A stretch of DNA of 64,000 bases from Heliomicrobium gestii (GCF_009877435.1 NZ_WXEX01000010.1:62001-126000), one strand, 5' to 3'; counted from the first letter of the stretch, positions 17,008 through 28,749 are shown. The notes: generated from the letters alone by a model not told the origin. Numbers and translations are program-made.

Positions 17008-19761
17008 ATGAAAGCTGTCACTCCCATGATGAGACAATATCAGGAGATCAAAAACCGCCAGCCTGACGCCATCCTCTTTTTTCGTCTCGGCGATTTTTAC
17101 GAGATGTTTGGACCGGATGCGCTCCTGGCCTCACGAGAATTAGAAATAACCCTGACAGGGCGAGACGCCGGTTTAAAAGAGCGCATCCCCATGTGCGGCG
17201 TGCCCTACCACTCGGCTCAGGGGTACATATCGCGTCTCGTCGAGAAAGGCTATAAGGTCGCCATCTGTGAGCAGGTGGAAGACCCGGCGGCCGCCAAAGG
17301 GATTGTCCGGCGGGAGATCGTCCGCGTCGTCACTCCGGGCACCCTCATGGACACGAATGTCCTTGAAGAAAAGAGCAATAACTACCTCGTCGCTGTGGCC
17401 CACCTCTCTGATGAGTGGGGACTGGCGGCGCTCGATGTCTTCACCGGCGATTTTCTGACGGCGCGCTGGCATGATCGCGACATGGCTGCTTTTCAAGCAG
17501 AAATTCTGCGCCTGAGTCCCAAGGAACTGCTCGTTCACCCGGTTGTGGCGGCCAACTTCGCCGACCTGGCGGAAGGCTGGCGGAAGCAGGGCATCCTTGT
17601 CAGCCCTTTTCCGGCAGAGGGTCTGACCTTGGAACAAGCGACAACAGTTCTCAAAAGGCAGTTTCAACTGTCTAGCCTGGAAGCCTTCGGCTGCGCCCAC
17701 TGGCCGGCGGCCATTGTTGCCGCCGCCATCAATCTCCGTTACGTCCAGGAAACGCAGCGGGCCAATCTGCCCCACATCACGCGCTTGCGGAGTTACACGA
17801 CAGAGCGTTTCATGCGCCTTGACCCAGCGACCCGCCGCAACCTGGAACTGACCCAGACGATGCGCGAGGGCAGCCGCAAAGGCGCACTGTTGGGCGTCAT
17901 CGACAAGACTATCACCGCCATGGGCGGCCGGTTGATCAAGCGCTGGCTCGAACAGCCGCTGACAGACGCAGAGGCCATCTGCCAGCGCCAGGCTGTCGTT
18001 TCGGCGTTGGTGGATGACGGCCTGATGCGCCAGGACATCCGCGCCGGATTGCGAACCGTCTACGATCTGGAGCGGCTCGCCGGCAAGGTGGCCTACGGTT
18101 CAGCCAACGGCCGGGACCTGATCGCCCTGGCCTCATCGCTGGAGGCGCTGCCTCCGCTTCTGGACAAGCTTCGCCAGGGACCGCCGGTGCTCGATAGGCT
18201 TGCCCGCCAGATTGACCCGCTCACACCGGTGGCCCAATGCATTGTTGAAACGCTCGTCGACGAGCCTCCCGTCTCTGTTCGCGACGGAGGTCTGATCCGC
18301 AGCGGCTTTCACCCGGAAGTGGACGAACTGCGGGATAGCGCCGGTTCCGGCAAGGAGTGGCTGGCCCGCATTGAGCAACGAGAGCGGGAGCGGACAGGGA
18401 TCCGGTCGCTAAAGGTCGGTTTCAACAAAGTCTTCGGCTATTATATCGAGGTGTCCAAAGCCAACATGGCCAGCGTTCCTGCCGACTATATCCGCAAGCA
18501 AACCTTGACCAACGGCGAACGCTATATCACACCGGAACTGAAAACCTACGAGGAGAAAATCCTTGGCGCCGAAGAGAAGCTGACCCAGTTGGAATACGGC
18601 CTTTTTACGGAACTGCGCGACGCCGTCGAGGCTGTTCTGCCGCAGTTGCAGAAGACAGCTGAGCAGGTGGCCCATCTCGATGTGTTTGCCTCCCTGGCCC
18701 AGGTGGCCGTCGAGCAGGGCTATGTCTGTCCTGCTATCCACGATGGGATGGAGATTCAGATTCAGGGCGGACGCCATCCTGTCGTGGAGGCCCACCTGGG
18801 ACCGGGCGTCTTTGTTCCCAACGACACGCGCTTTGACGACGGCGAGGCGCTGCTCTTGATCACCGGTCCCAATATGGCTGGCAAGAGCACCTACATGCGC
18901 CAGGTTGCCTTGATCGTGCTCCTGGCCCAGGTGGGTTCTTTTGTGCCGGCCACGTCGGCTTCTGTCGGGGTGGTGGACCGCATCTTTACCCGCGTCGGCG
19001 CCTCAGACGACCTCGCGACAGGCCAGAGCACCTTCATGGTCGAGATGACAGAAGTGGCCCATATCCTCCACCATGCCACACCACGCAGCCTCGTCATTCT
19101 CGATGAGGTGGGGCGCGGGACCAGCACCTTTGACGGCATGGCCATCGCCTGGGCCGTGGCAGAGGCCATCCAGCGTCTCGGGGCCAAATCGCTCTTTGCC
19201 ACCCACTATCACGAACTGGTTCGCCTGGAAGAAAGGCTGCCCAGCGTGCGCTGTTACACCATCGCTGTCCGCGAATCTGGCGACGATATCGTCTTTTTGC
19301 ACCAGATCCGCCCTGGCGGTGTCAATAAAAGCTACGGCATCCAGGTGGCTCGCTTGGCTGGACTGCCCTCATCGGTCATCCTGCGGGCCCGGGAGATCCT
19401 GGCCGGCTTGGAAAGCAACCAGGATAAAAGGCCGGCTCCCGGCGTCAATCCTTCGACGGCCTGGATGCCGCTGGAGTGTACCGTCCACACCCATATTGAA
19501 GGCGGAGAAGCAACGTTTTGTCATCCTTCAACGGAAAAAGATATAACAGACGCTTCCGACGTTCTTGTCGCCGATGGCGGTGATGCAGGTCAATTGATGC
19601 TCTTCGGCGAAAAAGACTCGTCTGCAGTGCAACGCAAAGACAGCGAGACGGCCTCCCGCCTGGTCGACGAATTGGGCCGCCTGGACATCAACCGCATGAC
19701 CCCCCTGGACGCCCTCAACTGGTTGGCCAAACAGCAGAAAAAGCTGAAACGGGGGAGGTAG
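17008..19761 (+). CDS. mutS: DNA mismatch repair protein MutS
   Basis: Recognises base mismatches and small loops and recruits MutL. 917 residues, slightly longer than usual. The mismatch-reading Phe-Tyr-Glu is at 30-32 (GDFYEMF), Walker A at about 620 (GPNMAGKST) and Walker B at about 699 (DEVGRGTSTFDG). A variable stretch near 810-880 separates the ATPase from the terminal helix-turn-helix. ATG has GAGGTTG six to seven bases upstream. mutL follows two bases after the stop, with its site inside mutS, so the pair is co-translated. Confidence 0.97.
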   Translation: MKAVTPMMRQYQEIKNRQPDAILFFRLGDFYEMFGPDALLASRELEITLTGRDAGLKERIPMCGVPYHSAQGYISRLVEKGYKVAICEQVEDPAAAKGIVRREIVRVVTPGTLMDTNVLEEKSNNYLVAVAHLSDEWGLAALDVFTGDFLTARWHDRDMAAFQAEILRLSPKELLVHPVVAANFADLAEGWRKQGILVSPFPAEGLTLEQATTVLKRQFQLSSLEAFGCAHWPAAIVAAAINLRYVQETQRANLPHITRLRSYTTERFMRLDPATRRNLELTQTMREGSRKGALLGVIDKTITAMGGRLIKRWLEQPLTDAEAICQRQAVVSALVDDGLMRQDIRAGLRTVYDLERLAGKVAYGSANGRDLIALASSLEALPPLLDKLRQGPPVLDRLARQIDPLTPVAQCIVETLVDEPPVSVRDGGLIRSGFHPEVDELRDSAGSGKEWLARIEQRERERTGIRSLKVGFNKVFGYYIEVSKANMASVPADYIRKQTLTNGERYITPELKTYEEKILGAEEKLTQLEYGLFTELRDAVEAVLPQLQKTAEQVAHLDVFASLAQVAVEQGYVCPAIHDGMEIQIQGGRHPVVEAHLGPGVFVPNDTRFDDGEALLLITGPNMAGKSTYMRQVALIVLLAQVGSFVPATSASVGVVDRIFTRVGASDDLATGQSTFMVEMTEVAHILHHATPRSLVILDEVGRGTSTFDGMAIAWAVAEAIQRLGAKSLFATHYHELVRLEERLPSVRCYTIAVRESGDDIVFLHQIRPGGVNKSYGIQVARLAGLPSSVILRAREILAGLESNQDKRPAPGVNPSTAWMPLECTVHTHIEGGEATFCHPSTEKDITDASDVLVADGGDAGQLMLFGEKDSSAVQRKDSETASRLVDELGRLDINRMTPLDALNWLAKQQKKLKRGR

Positions 19762-19763
19762 TC

Positions 19764-21728
<1,965 letters not shown>

Positions 21729-21730
21729 TC

Positions 21731-22582
21731 ATGGCGCTACCGGAACATAGACAGGATGTGTTTCTCGAACATCCCGGAACAGAACTTCGGATCACAACCG
21801 TCCATAAAAGCACCCCGAGCGTCGAAGCAAGAGCCAGGGCGCTGGCGGCGGAACTGGGCGCCCTTTTTGTCCCGCGAGAGGGGAAATCAGCTGAGCGCCT
21901 GGCCCAGGAGGCTGGCGAAAAGGCGATCTTGATTGTTGAGAAGAATCGATTGACTCTGCGCCAGGGGGAGGACGCCTTCTTTTTTCACCCGAATATGGCC
22001 ACCTTGCGCATTCGCGCCGTAAAAGAAGGAAAGTGGGATCCCCTCGTCCATGCCCTCGACATCCGACCGGGCGACCGGATCCTTGACTGCACCCTCGGTC
22101 TGGGCGCCGACGCCCTTGTGGCCGCTTCCGTTGTCGGTGACAGAGGAGAAGTGATCGGGATCGAACACAGTCCCTTGATCGCGCTGATTGTCCGCGAGGG
22201 TCTGCAACAGCCGCTACAGGGGCGTGTCGCCGCTCTGCAACAGGCGATGGGGCGCATCCGTGTCGTCCAGGGGGACCACCGCGCCCTGCTCAGTGGCTTT
22301 TCAGACGGCAGCTTTGACAGCGTCTACTTTGACCCGATGTTTCGAAGGCCCCAGCGCGCCTCCAACGGAATCGGCGGTCTTCGTCAATTGGCCGATCCCC
22401 GTCCCCTCGAAGCGGCGGTGATCGCCGAGGCGCGCCGCGTCGCTCGCCGTCGAGTGGTGCTGAAGGAACGGCGTGATAGTCTCGAATGGGAGCGCTTAGC
22501 GCCCGAACGGATCGAATGCGGAAGATACGCCCCTGTGGCTTACGGCATCTGGAGCGGAGGAGGTGGAAACCCTTGGGAATGA
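21731..22582 (+). CDS. class I SAM-dependent methyltransferase
   Basis: 283-residue Rossmann-fold methyltransferase: motif I LDCTLGLGADALVA, acidic end VIGIEHS, and the catalytic-loop region YFDPMFRRP. It resembles the RsmJ (16S rRNA m2G1516)-like branch, but the N-terminal 90 residues differ and the substrate is not certain. TTAGGAG lies six bases before ATG 21731 and overlaps the mutL stop. A methyltransferase at this position between mutL and miaA is, to my knowledge, common in clostridia, which suggests a role in RNA modification. Confidence 0.8.
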   Translation: MALPEHRQDVFLEHPGTELRITTVHKSTPSVEARARALAAELGALFVPREGKSAERLAQEAGEKAILIVEKNRLTLRQGEDAFFFHPNMATLRIRAVKEGKWDPLVHALDIRPGDRILDCTLGLGADALVAASVVGDRGEVIGIEHSPLIALIVREGLQQPLQGRVAALQQAMGRIRVVQGDHRALLSGFSDGSFDSVYFDPMFRRPQRASNGIGGLRQLADPRPLEAAVIAEARRVARRRVVLKERRDSLEWERLAPERIECGRYAPVAYGIWSGGGGNPWE

Positions 22583-23613
22583 TCCCCCAGTTCGGTGGCG
22601 ATGTCCTCACTGCGCCAGACATCAACGGCGACGGTCATCTGCTCCCGCTCGTGCTTATTGTGGGACCCACGGCGGTGGGCAAGTCTGATGCCGGCATCGC
22701 CCTGGCCCAGCGTTTCAACGGTGAGATCATCTCCGGTGACTCGATGCAGGTCTACCGGGGAATGGATATCGGAACAGCCAAGCTGAAACCGGAGGAGCGG
22801 GGCGGCATCATCCATCACATGATCGATATTCTCGATCCCGATCAGCCCTTCAGTGTGGCCGACTTTCAACGACGTGTCACGGCGCTCATCGCCGACATCG
22901 TCGGACGGGGCCGGTTGCCGATCCTGGTGGGCGGCACGGGGCTCTATGTCCGGTCGATCATCGATCACTATGCCTTCACCGACGAAGCGACGGATCTGGA
23001 ACTGCGCCAGCGATTGGAGGAGGAAGCCGCGTCTTTCGGGCTGGAAGTCCTGCACAACCGGCTGACCGAGGTGGACCCCGCTGCGGCCCGGCGGATCCAT
23101 GTGAATGACCGCAAGCGCATCATCCGCGCCCTGGAGGTCTATCATCTGACAGGACGCCGCCAGAGCGATTTTCACTACGCCGACGCCATTCAACAGCCGA
23201 AATACCGTCTTGCCCCCATTGCCCTAACGATGGAACGGCAAGAGTTGTACCGTCGCATTGACCTGCGTGCCCAGATCATGATAGAATCGGGTTTAGTGGA
23301 AGAAGTAAAAGGGCTCCTAAAACGGGGATTCCCGCCAACGCTTCCATCGATGCAGGCCATCGGTTACAAGGAAATCGTCGGGTATCTTCAGGGCGAATAC
23401 GACCTGACACAGGCACTCTACTTACTGCAGCGGAATACGCGGCATTTTGCCAAGCGTCAGTATACATGGTTTCGCCGGGACTCCCGGCTGATCTGGTTTG
23501 CCGCCGACGCCATTGAGCGAGAGAAACTGCTGGAGGGCATGTGCAACGCCGTTCGGAACGCTCTTGGAGGGCATGTAGAGAGAAATATAAATGATGGAGG
23601 GGCACTCAGATGA
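22573..23613 (+). CDS. miaA: tRNA dimethylallyltransferase MiaA
   Basis: Transfers dimethylallyl to A37 of tRNAs, giving the i6A that MiaB then methylthiolates. 346 residues with the P-loop GPTAVGKSD, the catalytic [16 protein letters not shown] and the tRNA-binding [15 protein letters not shown]. The frame has two possible starts: TTG 22573 is nine bases after AGGAGG, while ATG 22579 overlaps the upstream stop but is 15 bases away. I prefer TTG. hfq overlaps its 3' end. Confidence 0.95.
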   Translation: MGMIPQFGGDVLTAPDINGDGHLLPLVLIVGPTAVGKSDAGIALAQRFNGEIISGDSMQVYRGMDIGTAKLKPEERGGIIHHMIDILDPDQPFSVADFQRRVTALIADIVGRGRLPILVGGTGLYVRSIIDHYAFTDEATDLELRQRLEEEAASFGLEVLHNRLTEVDPAAARRIHVNDRKRIIRALEVYHLTGRRQSDFHYADAIQQPKYRLAPIALTMERQELYRRIDLRAQIMIESGLVEEVKGLLKRGFPPTLPSMQAIGYKEIVGYLQGEYDLTQALYLLQRNTRHFAKRQYTWFRRDSRLIWFAADAIEREKLLEGMCNAVRNALGGHVERNINDGGALR

Positions 23614-23846
23614 CCAAGCAACTTAATCTTCAGGATGCATTCCTGAATCAAGTGCGCAAAGAAAACCTCCCTGTCACCATTTTTTTGGTGAACGGCTTCC
23701 AAATCAAGGGGATGGTCAAAGGCTTTGACAGCTTTACCGTCTTTCTTGACGTAGAAGGCAAACAACAGATGGTCTACAAGCACGCCATCTCGACGATTAT
23801 GCCGCTGCGACCGGTCTCGCTTTCCATGGATGCCAATAAAGCCTAA
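23610..23846 (+). CDS. hfq: RNA chaperone Hfq
   Basis: 78-residue Sm-like protein that forms a hexamer and binds U-rich and A-rich RNA. Sm1 is [20 protein letters not shown] and Sm2 is [10 protein letters not shown], both intact. ATGA overlap with miaA and GGAGGGG nine bases upstream show coupling. Ends in a strong terminator. Confidence 0.97.
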   Translation: MTKQLNLQDAFLNQVRKENLPVTIFLVNGFQIKGMVKGFDSFTVFLDVEGKQQMVYKHAISTIMPLRPVSLSMDANKA

Positions 23847-23858
23847 CGGAGACAACCC

Positions 23859-23889
23859 AAAAAACGCCTCGTCTTGAGGCGTTTTTTTA
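23859..23889 (+). terminator. terminator of the mutS-mutL-miaA-hfq operon
   Basis: AAAAAACGCCTC pairs with GAGGCGTTTTTT around GTCTT; the T-run completes it. Works in both directions. Confidence 0.95.
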
Positions 23890-24032
23890 CGCCCATAAAC
23901 TTGATTATATTAGAATAGTTGGCAGGATTATGAAATATTTTGGGAGAATATTTGGTGAGACTCGGTATGATCTACCAACGTCTCAGGATGATTGAAAACG
24001 TGGGGAAGACGAACAGAATCGAGGTGGCTGGA

Positions 24033-24857
24033 ATGGAGGAACTGTCAGAACGGACGGAACAAAGGGACATGGACGACAAGGCCCAGCCGAAGCGAAGGGG
24101 CCGAATCGCTGCTGCCGGTTTTACGGGTGAAACGGTTGCAGGACCCCTCTCACCATCACTGCCCCCCTATAAGCACAAAAAAAAAGCCGCCCGTTCACGA
24201 AGGCCCTACCTTCTCCTGACTGCGGTGGCGCTCCTGCTGATCCTTGGGGGAGGAGCGGTCGCGTGGTGGAGCGGTTGGAGCCCCCTTGTCGCAACGGTCT
24301 CTACGCTTTCCGGTGGGAGAATCACCGGGCCCGGCATAAACCTGGCGACTCGTGAGCGGGATCTGTCAGCGCCGAAGGAGGCTTCAGATGCTCTTGCCGG
24401 TGGGTCGGAGAGAAAATCCGCGCCCGGAGAACCCAGTTGGGGAGATGGGTGGGTGACGGAGATGACCTCCGATAGTCTCCCCTTTATCCCGGTCGCCCTG
24501 GTTCCGCTTACAGGCGGTCGCGCCGTTGCCGCCGATCCGCAAGGCATGCTGTATATTCTGGACCCTGAAGGCAAGGTGGAACGGCAGTTCGGCCGCAGCG
24601 CCGGCAGCGAAGTGACCAAGCTCACCGGTCTTGCCGTCGATCCCAGGGGGTATATTTTTGTGGGGACCGACGAACGCATTGAGGTTTGGCATGGAACGGG
24701 CGAGTTTGCTTCCTATTTTTCCGTTGGCGGCGGTGTGACATCGCTTGCGGTAAATGAGGAGGGAAAATTGCTTGTTAGCGATCGAAATGGCAAGATCAAA
24801 ATATTTTCGGCGGCCAGACCAGGGAATTCGCTATTGATGTCGAAATATCCAGAATAA
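24033..24857 (+). CDS. membrane-anchored protein with beta-propeller-like repeats
   Basis: About 274 residues: a basic cytoplasmic N-terminus (KPKRRGR, KHKKKAARSRR), one membrane helix (YLLLTAVALLLILGGGAVAW), then an extracellular part with NHL/propeller-like blades (GMLYILDPEGKVERQFG; GLAVDPRGYIFVGTDERIEVW; SLAVNEEGKLLVSDRNGKIKI). Only about three blades are present, too few for a closed propeller alone. ATG 24033 has AGGTGG seven bases upstream; GTG 23955 or TTG 23952 after GGGAGA are alternatives. Precedes another membrane protein by 32 bases. No function assigned. Confidence 0.7.
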   Translation: MEELSERTEQRDMDDKAQPKRRGRIAAAGFTGETVAGPLSPSLPPYKHKKKAARSRRPYLLLTAVALLLILGGGAVAWWSGWSPLVATVSTLSGGRITGPGINLATRERDLSAPKEASDALAGGSERKSAPGEPSWGDGWVTEMTSDSLPFIPVALVPLTGGRAVAADPQGMLYILDPEGKVERQFGRSAGSEVTKLTGLAVDPRGYIFVGTDERIEVWHGTGEFASYFSVGGGVTSLAVNEEGKLLVSDRNGKIKIFSAARPGNSLLMSKYPE

Positions 24858-24889
24858 AGGGTCATCTCTTTTGAACGGAGATGGTGAAC

Positions 24890-25705
24890 ATGAGCATCTT
24901 CCCCTGGGAGAGCCAATGGGAAATGGTCGCCTGGTTCGCGCTCTTTGGAGGGTTCGCCCACTACAGCGACCAACTGTCAGCCGCTATGCTCCAGCGTGGT
25001 TTTTTACGACAAAAGACGTGGTGGCTGCGGTGCGGGGCCGCCTGCCTGGCGGCGGGAATCTATCCGCTTTTTTATCTGGGAGCCGATGTAATCGTCGGTG
25101 AAGCGACACGCATGGCCGAGACGCCGCTGTCGGTTATGGGGCGCTCGATGGCTGCCGGCGTGCTGGCGATGGGGGCGACGATGCTCGTATCGACTGGCAG
25201 GTACCTATCCTTGCAGCGGGAGGTATTGATCGAACAGGTCCTGGCAGGTTGGGATTTTGAATTTGATGACTTGGTGGAGGATCAGGTTTGGACAGCTCAC
25301 TCCATTCCGGATCTGAATGATCTGAACAGCCGCTTCGGCAGAGGTCGTCTGTCCGTTGCCGTTTTGAACAGGGAGGGAGAGGTGCTCACCATCGGAGTGC
25401 GTCGCTCCAGTCACCTCCGATTTGGGCCCCAGGAGCCTTACCAATTGACGGCCTGGATCGGTTTGGAGGGAGGCCAAGCGGCGGCGATCTGGTTTCGGAC
25501 AGAAGAGGACCGGCGTTCTCCTTCCGATGAGGAGCTGGATGAGGTGAGGCGAGTGTTCCAAAGCCTGCAAAAACGACAGATCGATCTGCGGTTCGTCCTC
25601 TTCTACAATGGCGCTCAGGTCCAATGTCTCTATGCCGGTCCGCCGTCTCCGTCGGGTCACCAGGGGATGATGCCGGTCAACCGCGAATCGACACACACCC
25701 TGTGA
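24890..25705 (+). CDS. hypothetical multi-pass membrane protein
   Basis: 271 residues: N-terminal half with about three membrane segments (MVAWFALFGGF, CLAAGIYPLFYLGADVI, AAGVLAMGATMLV), then a soluble domain whose VAVLNREGEVLTIGVRR and YQLTAWIGLEGGQA stretches look like a compact alpha/beta sensor or cytoplasmic domain. ATG 24890 is favoured over 24881 because GGAG then has suitable spacing. Probably co-transcribed with the propeller protein upstream. Not recognised. Confidence 0.65.
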   Translation: MSIFPWESQWEMVAWFALFGGFAHYSDQLSAAMLQRGFLRQKTWWLRCGAACLAAGIYPLFYLGADVIVGEATRMAETPLSVMGRSMAAGVLAMGATMLVSTGRYLSLQREVLIEQVLAGWDFEFDDLVEDQVWTAHSIPDLNDLNSRFGRGRLSVAVLNREGEVLTIGVRRSSHLRFGPQEPYQLTAWIGLEGGQAAAIWFRTEEDRRSPSDEELDEVRRVFQSLQKRQIDLRFVLFYNGAQVQCLYAGPPSPSGHQGMMPVNRESTHTL

Positions 25706-25721
25706 AGCCCATTTAGCTGCG

Positions 25722-25756
25722 CAAAGCCTGGCGTTTATGCCGGGCTTTGTTTTTTT
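25722..25756 (+). terminator. rho-independent terminator
   Basis: CAAAGCCTGGC pairs with GCCGGGCTTTG (one T-G pair) and is followed by seven T. Confidence 0.92.
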
Positions 25757-25809
25757 CTGGACAGCGCGATCATAGGATTTATGGATCAGGCAAACGGGAG
25801 GTGACCGAC

Positions 25810-26847
25810 TTGAAAATCCGGGTGAATATTAACGCCGACTCACAACCGTCCTTGCTGAGCAAGACATCCTGGCTTCCCGTGCCGAACCCTTTGATACGCG
25901 GCGGATTGGCTGAGGGCAGTGAGGAGCGAGGCAAGGAAGATAGGGAGCCCGACAAGATTGGGATTACCGGAAAGCTTGGAGAAAAGGTCAAGGCCTCAGG
26001 CAAGATTCAGGAGATCCTTGATGAGATCACGGGGCTCGTAGGGCTCCAGGAAATCAAAGCGCTCATCCATGAATTGCGTTCTTTCGTGGAAATCCGTCAG
26101 CTCCGGGGCAAAGAGGGGCTGCTCAATGAACCGATGTCCTTGCACATGATTTTCAAGGGCAATCCAGGCTCAGGAAAAACGACAGTAGCTCGCCTGATCG
26201 GGCGGCTTTTTAAGGAACTGGGCGTGTTGCCCAAAGGTCATATTGTCGAGGTGGAGCGAGCTGATCTCGTCGGGGAATACATTGGGCACACGGCCGTGAA
26301 GGCGCGGGAACAGGTAAAAAAAGCGCTCGGCGGGGTGCTCTTCATTGATGAGGCCTACTCCTTGGCCCGAGGAGGCGAAAAGGATTTCGGCAAGGAGTGC
26401 ATCGATTGCCTCGTTCGGGCCATGGAGGATCACCGGGACAGCCTGATCCTGATCCTAGCCGGCTATAAGGATGAGATGGAGTATTTCCTGCACTGCAATC
26501 CAGGGATCCGCTCCCGCTTTCCCATTCAGTTGGAATTTCCCGATTACACGACGACGGAACTGTTGGCCATCGCTGACGCCATGGTGGCGCAGCGGCAATA
26601 CCGCATGTCTGGTGAAGCCCGGTTAACGCTGCGCAACTTTTTGCTCCACCAGGAAAAGTTCGGCCACCAACACCGGGGAAATGCCCGCCTTGTCCGCAAT
26701 ATCGCCGAAAAAGCGATTCGCCGCCAAGCTGTCCGCTTGCTCCATGCCTACGACTATCAGAAGATCTCCCGAGAGGCCTTGATGACGCTGGAAGCTCAAG
26801 ATATGCTTGAAGGCTGCAATCTGGCCGGCTTGGAAACGTCATCATAG
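25810..26847 (+). CDS. spoVK: stage V sporulation protein K (AAA ATPase)
   Basis: 345-residue CbbX/SpoVK-type AAA ATPase needed for late spore maturation in Bacillus. Core: GLVGLQEIKALIHEL, Walker A GNPGSGKTTVARLIG, Walker B GVLFIDEAYSLARG, sensor region ILAGYKDEMEYFL and arginine finger region NPGIRSRFP. The N-terminal 70 residues are variable. TTG 25810 is chosen because GGGAGGTG precedes it; the longer frame runs into the upstream terminator. The spoVK-hflX-ynbB order matches Bacillus. Confidence 0.93.
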   Translation: MKIRVNINADSQPSLLSKTSWLPVPNPLIRGGLAEGSEERGKEDREPDKIGITGKLGEKVKASGKIQEILDEITGLVGLQEIKALIHELRSFVEIRQLRGKEGLLNEPMSLHMIFKGNPGSGKTTVARLIGRLFKELGVLPKGHIVEVERADLVGEYIGHTAVKAREQVKKALGGVLFIDEAYSLARGGEKDFGKECIDCLVRAMEDHRDSLILILAGYKDEMEYFLHCNPGIRSRFPIQLEFPDYTTTELLAIADAMVAQRQYRMSGEARLTLRNFLLHQEKFGHQHRGNARLVRNIAEKAIRRQAVRLLHAYDYQKISREALMTLEAQDMLEGCNLAGLETSS

Positions 26848-26856
26848 GTGAATGCC

Positions 26857-26872
26857 TTGGTCATGTCGATGA
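26857..26872. repeat. perfect inverted repeat between spoVK and hflX
   Basis: GGTCAT-GTCG-ATGACC forms a 6-bp stem with a GNNG-type tetraloop, and GGTCAT recurs at 26891. There is no T-run, so it is more likely an operator or a weak RNA hairpin than a terminator. Confidence 0.5.
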
Positions 26873-26916
26873 CCCTGCCGCTAGTAAAAAGGTCATGGTT
26901 ATGGTAAAATGTTGCT

Positions 26917-28749
26917 ATGAGTGATCAACGCATAAAAGGCAACCTGGATGGTGTCGCGCGCAGCCGCCTGGACCGGTTGAGCGGGCTGCTGGAACTGCAG
27001 ATGGACGCTGATTTGCTCCTTGACCCGGAAGTGGGTAAGGAGCTTGTTTTGTTTACCTCCCTCACGGGACGGGAGGTGGCCCTTTTCGTGGACCGGCGCG
27101 GACGAGTGGTCGATCTTGCGGTCGGTGATGCCCACACGGTGGCCATGAGCGACCATGATGGCCGCCGAGGGACGCAGCGCCTGGCCGGTGTGCGCTGTGT
27201 CCACACCCACCCTGGGGACAGTCCTCACTTGAGCGATGTCGATCTGTCGGCCTTGCGTCAACTTCGCCTTGACTGCATGGCTGTAATTGCCGCCGCCGAG
27301 CCTCACCGCGGTTCAGTGGCCTGCCTGTCGCCTGGCGGTGAAGTCGCCATTGAGATGACTGGGCCGCTGAAATACGAGAAGCTGTGCGCCTTTCCCTGGC
27401 GGGAAGCGGTGCGCCTCTATGAAAAGAGCGCCTCCACGGTGGAGACGGTGGTGACAGGAGCGGAAAAAGAACGGGCCTTTCTCATCGGCCTGGAAGGGAA
27501 CGCTTTTGATGAGGAACCACCGCTGGAGGAACTGGCTCAACTGGCTGAGACGGCGGGCGCCGTCGTCGTCGGTCGAATGACCCAACGCCTAGAACGGCCC
27601 GATCGGTCCACTTATCTCGGTTCGGGAAAAATCCGCGAACTTTCATTAGCTGTGCAGGTGACACGGGCCGACCTGCTGATCGCTGACGAGGAGTTATCGC
27701 CAGCCCAGCAACGACGGTTGGAAAGCCTCACAGGGGCCCGGGTCGTCGACCGGACGGCTCTGATCCTGGACATCTTCGCCAGCCGCGCTCGAACCCGGGA
27801 AGGCAAATTACAGGTGGAATTGGCCCAATTGCAGTACCTGTTGCCGCGATTGACCGGCCAGGGCCAGGCATTATCCCGCCTCGGCGGCGGCATCGGCACC
27901 CGCGGCCCCGGCGAGACGAAGCTTGAGACAGACCGTCGCCACCTGCGGCGGCGAATGACTGAACTGGAAGGCGAACTCAACCATGTTCGTCATCACCGGG
28001 AACGGTTGCGCCATTCGCGGCAGCGCTCAGACCTGCCGTTGATCTCCATGGTCGGTTATACAAATGCCGGCAAGTCGACCCTGAGCAGCTTGCTCGTGTC
28101 GAGGCTCGCCCCGCTGGGAGGCCCGAGTCCCGGCGGGGAAGACAAACTCTTCGCGACCCTCGATCCGACGACGCGGCGAATCCGGCTGCCCGGAGAGCGG
28201 GATGTGCTGATCTCCGATACGGTCGGCTTTATCCGCAAACTGCCCCACTCATTGGTGCGCGCCTTCCGGGCCACTTTGGAGGAGATCGTCGCCGCTGACC
28301 TGTTGCTGCATGTCGTCGACGCCTCCCACCCGGCAGCGGTTGAACAGTTGAAGACGGTGGAAGCGGTGCTGACAGAGATCGGCGCCGGTGAGAAGCCGGT
28401 GCTGACAGTGCTGAACAAGATCGACAGGGTGACGGCGAACGACATGGATGGCTCCCTGCTGCCAATAGGACCGTGGGTCGCCCTTTCAGCGCATACGGGA
28501 GAAGGCGTCGATACTCTTTTGGCGACCATCGCCCAGATGTTGCCGAGTGATCGCGTTACCATTGACGCGCTGATTCCTTATAACCAAGGGAATCAGATCG
28601 ATTCCTTTTACCGGAGCGGGGTGGTTCGCCAAGTGACTTATGAGGCAGAAGGCGTCCGTATCCGCGCCGATGTGCCGAAAGCCTTTGCCCGATTGTTTCG
28701 TGGCGGCAATGCCATAAAAGGGGATAACGGCAACGGCGAGACGCCGTAA
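26917..28749 (+). CDS. hflX: GTPase HflX with N-terminal JAMM-like extension
   Basis: Ribosome-associated GTPase that rescues or splits stalled ribosomes under stress. From about residue 185 it is a normal HflX: glycine-rich GTRGPGETKLETDRR, helical linker, and G domain with G1 GYTNAGKS (380-387), G3 DTVGF and G4 NKID. Residues 1-180 are extra and carry HTHP (H96, H98), then S106 and D109 with E53 upstream, the exact spacing of the JAMM/MPN metalloprotease motif. No strong ribosome site precedes ATG 26917, and no better start is in frame. Total 610 residues, against about 420 for E. coli HflX. Confidence 0.93.
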   Translation: MSDQRIKGNLDGVARSRLDRLSGLLELQMDADLLLDPEVGKELVLFTSLTGREVALFVDRRGRVVDLAVGDAHTVAMSDHDGRRGTQRLAGVRCVHTHPGDSPHLSDVDLSALRQLRLDCMAVIAAAEPHRGSVACLSPGGEVAIEMTGPLKYEKLCAFPWREAVRLYEKSASTVETVVTGAEKERAFLIGLEGNAFDEEPPLEELAQLAETAGAVVVGRMTQRLERPDRSTYLGSGKIRELSLAVQVTRADLLIADEELSPAQQRRLESLTGARVVDRTALILDIFASRARTREGKLQVELAQLQYLLPRLTGQGQALSRLGGGIGTRGPGETKLETDRRHLRRRMTELEGELNHVRHHRERLRHSRQRSDLPLISMVGYTNAGKSTLSSLLVSRLAPLGGPSPGGEDKLFATLDPTTRRIRLPGERDVLISDTVGFIRKLPHSLVRAFRATLEEIVAADLLLHVVDASHPAAVEQLKTVEAVLTEIGAGEKPVLTVLNKIDRVTANDMDGSLLPIGPWVALSAHTGEGVDTLLATIAQMLPSDRVTIDALIPYNQGNQIDSFYRSGVVRQVTYEAEGVRIRADVPKAFARLFRGGNAIKGDNGNGETP

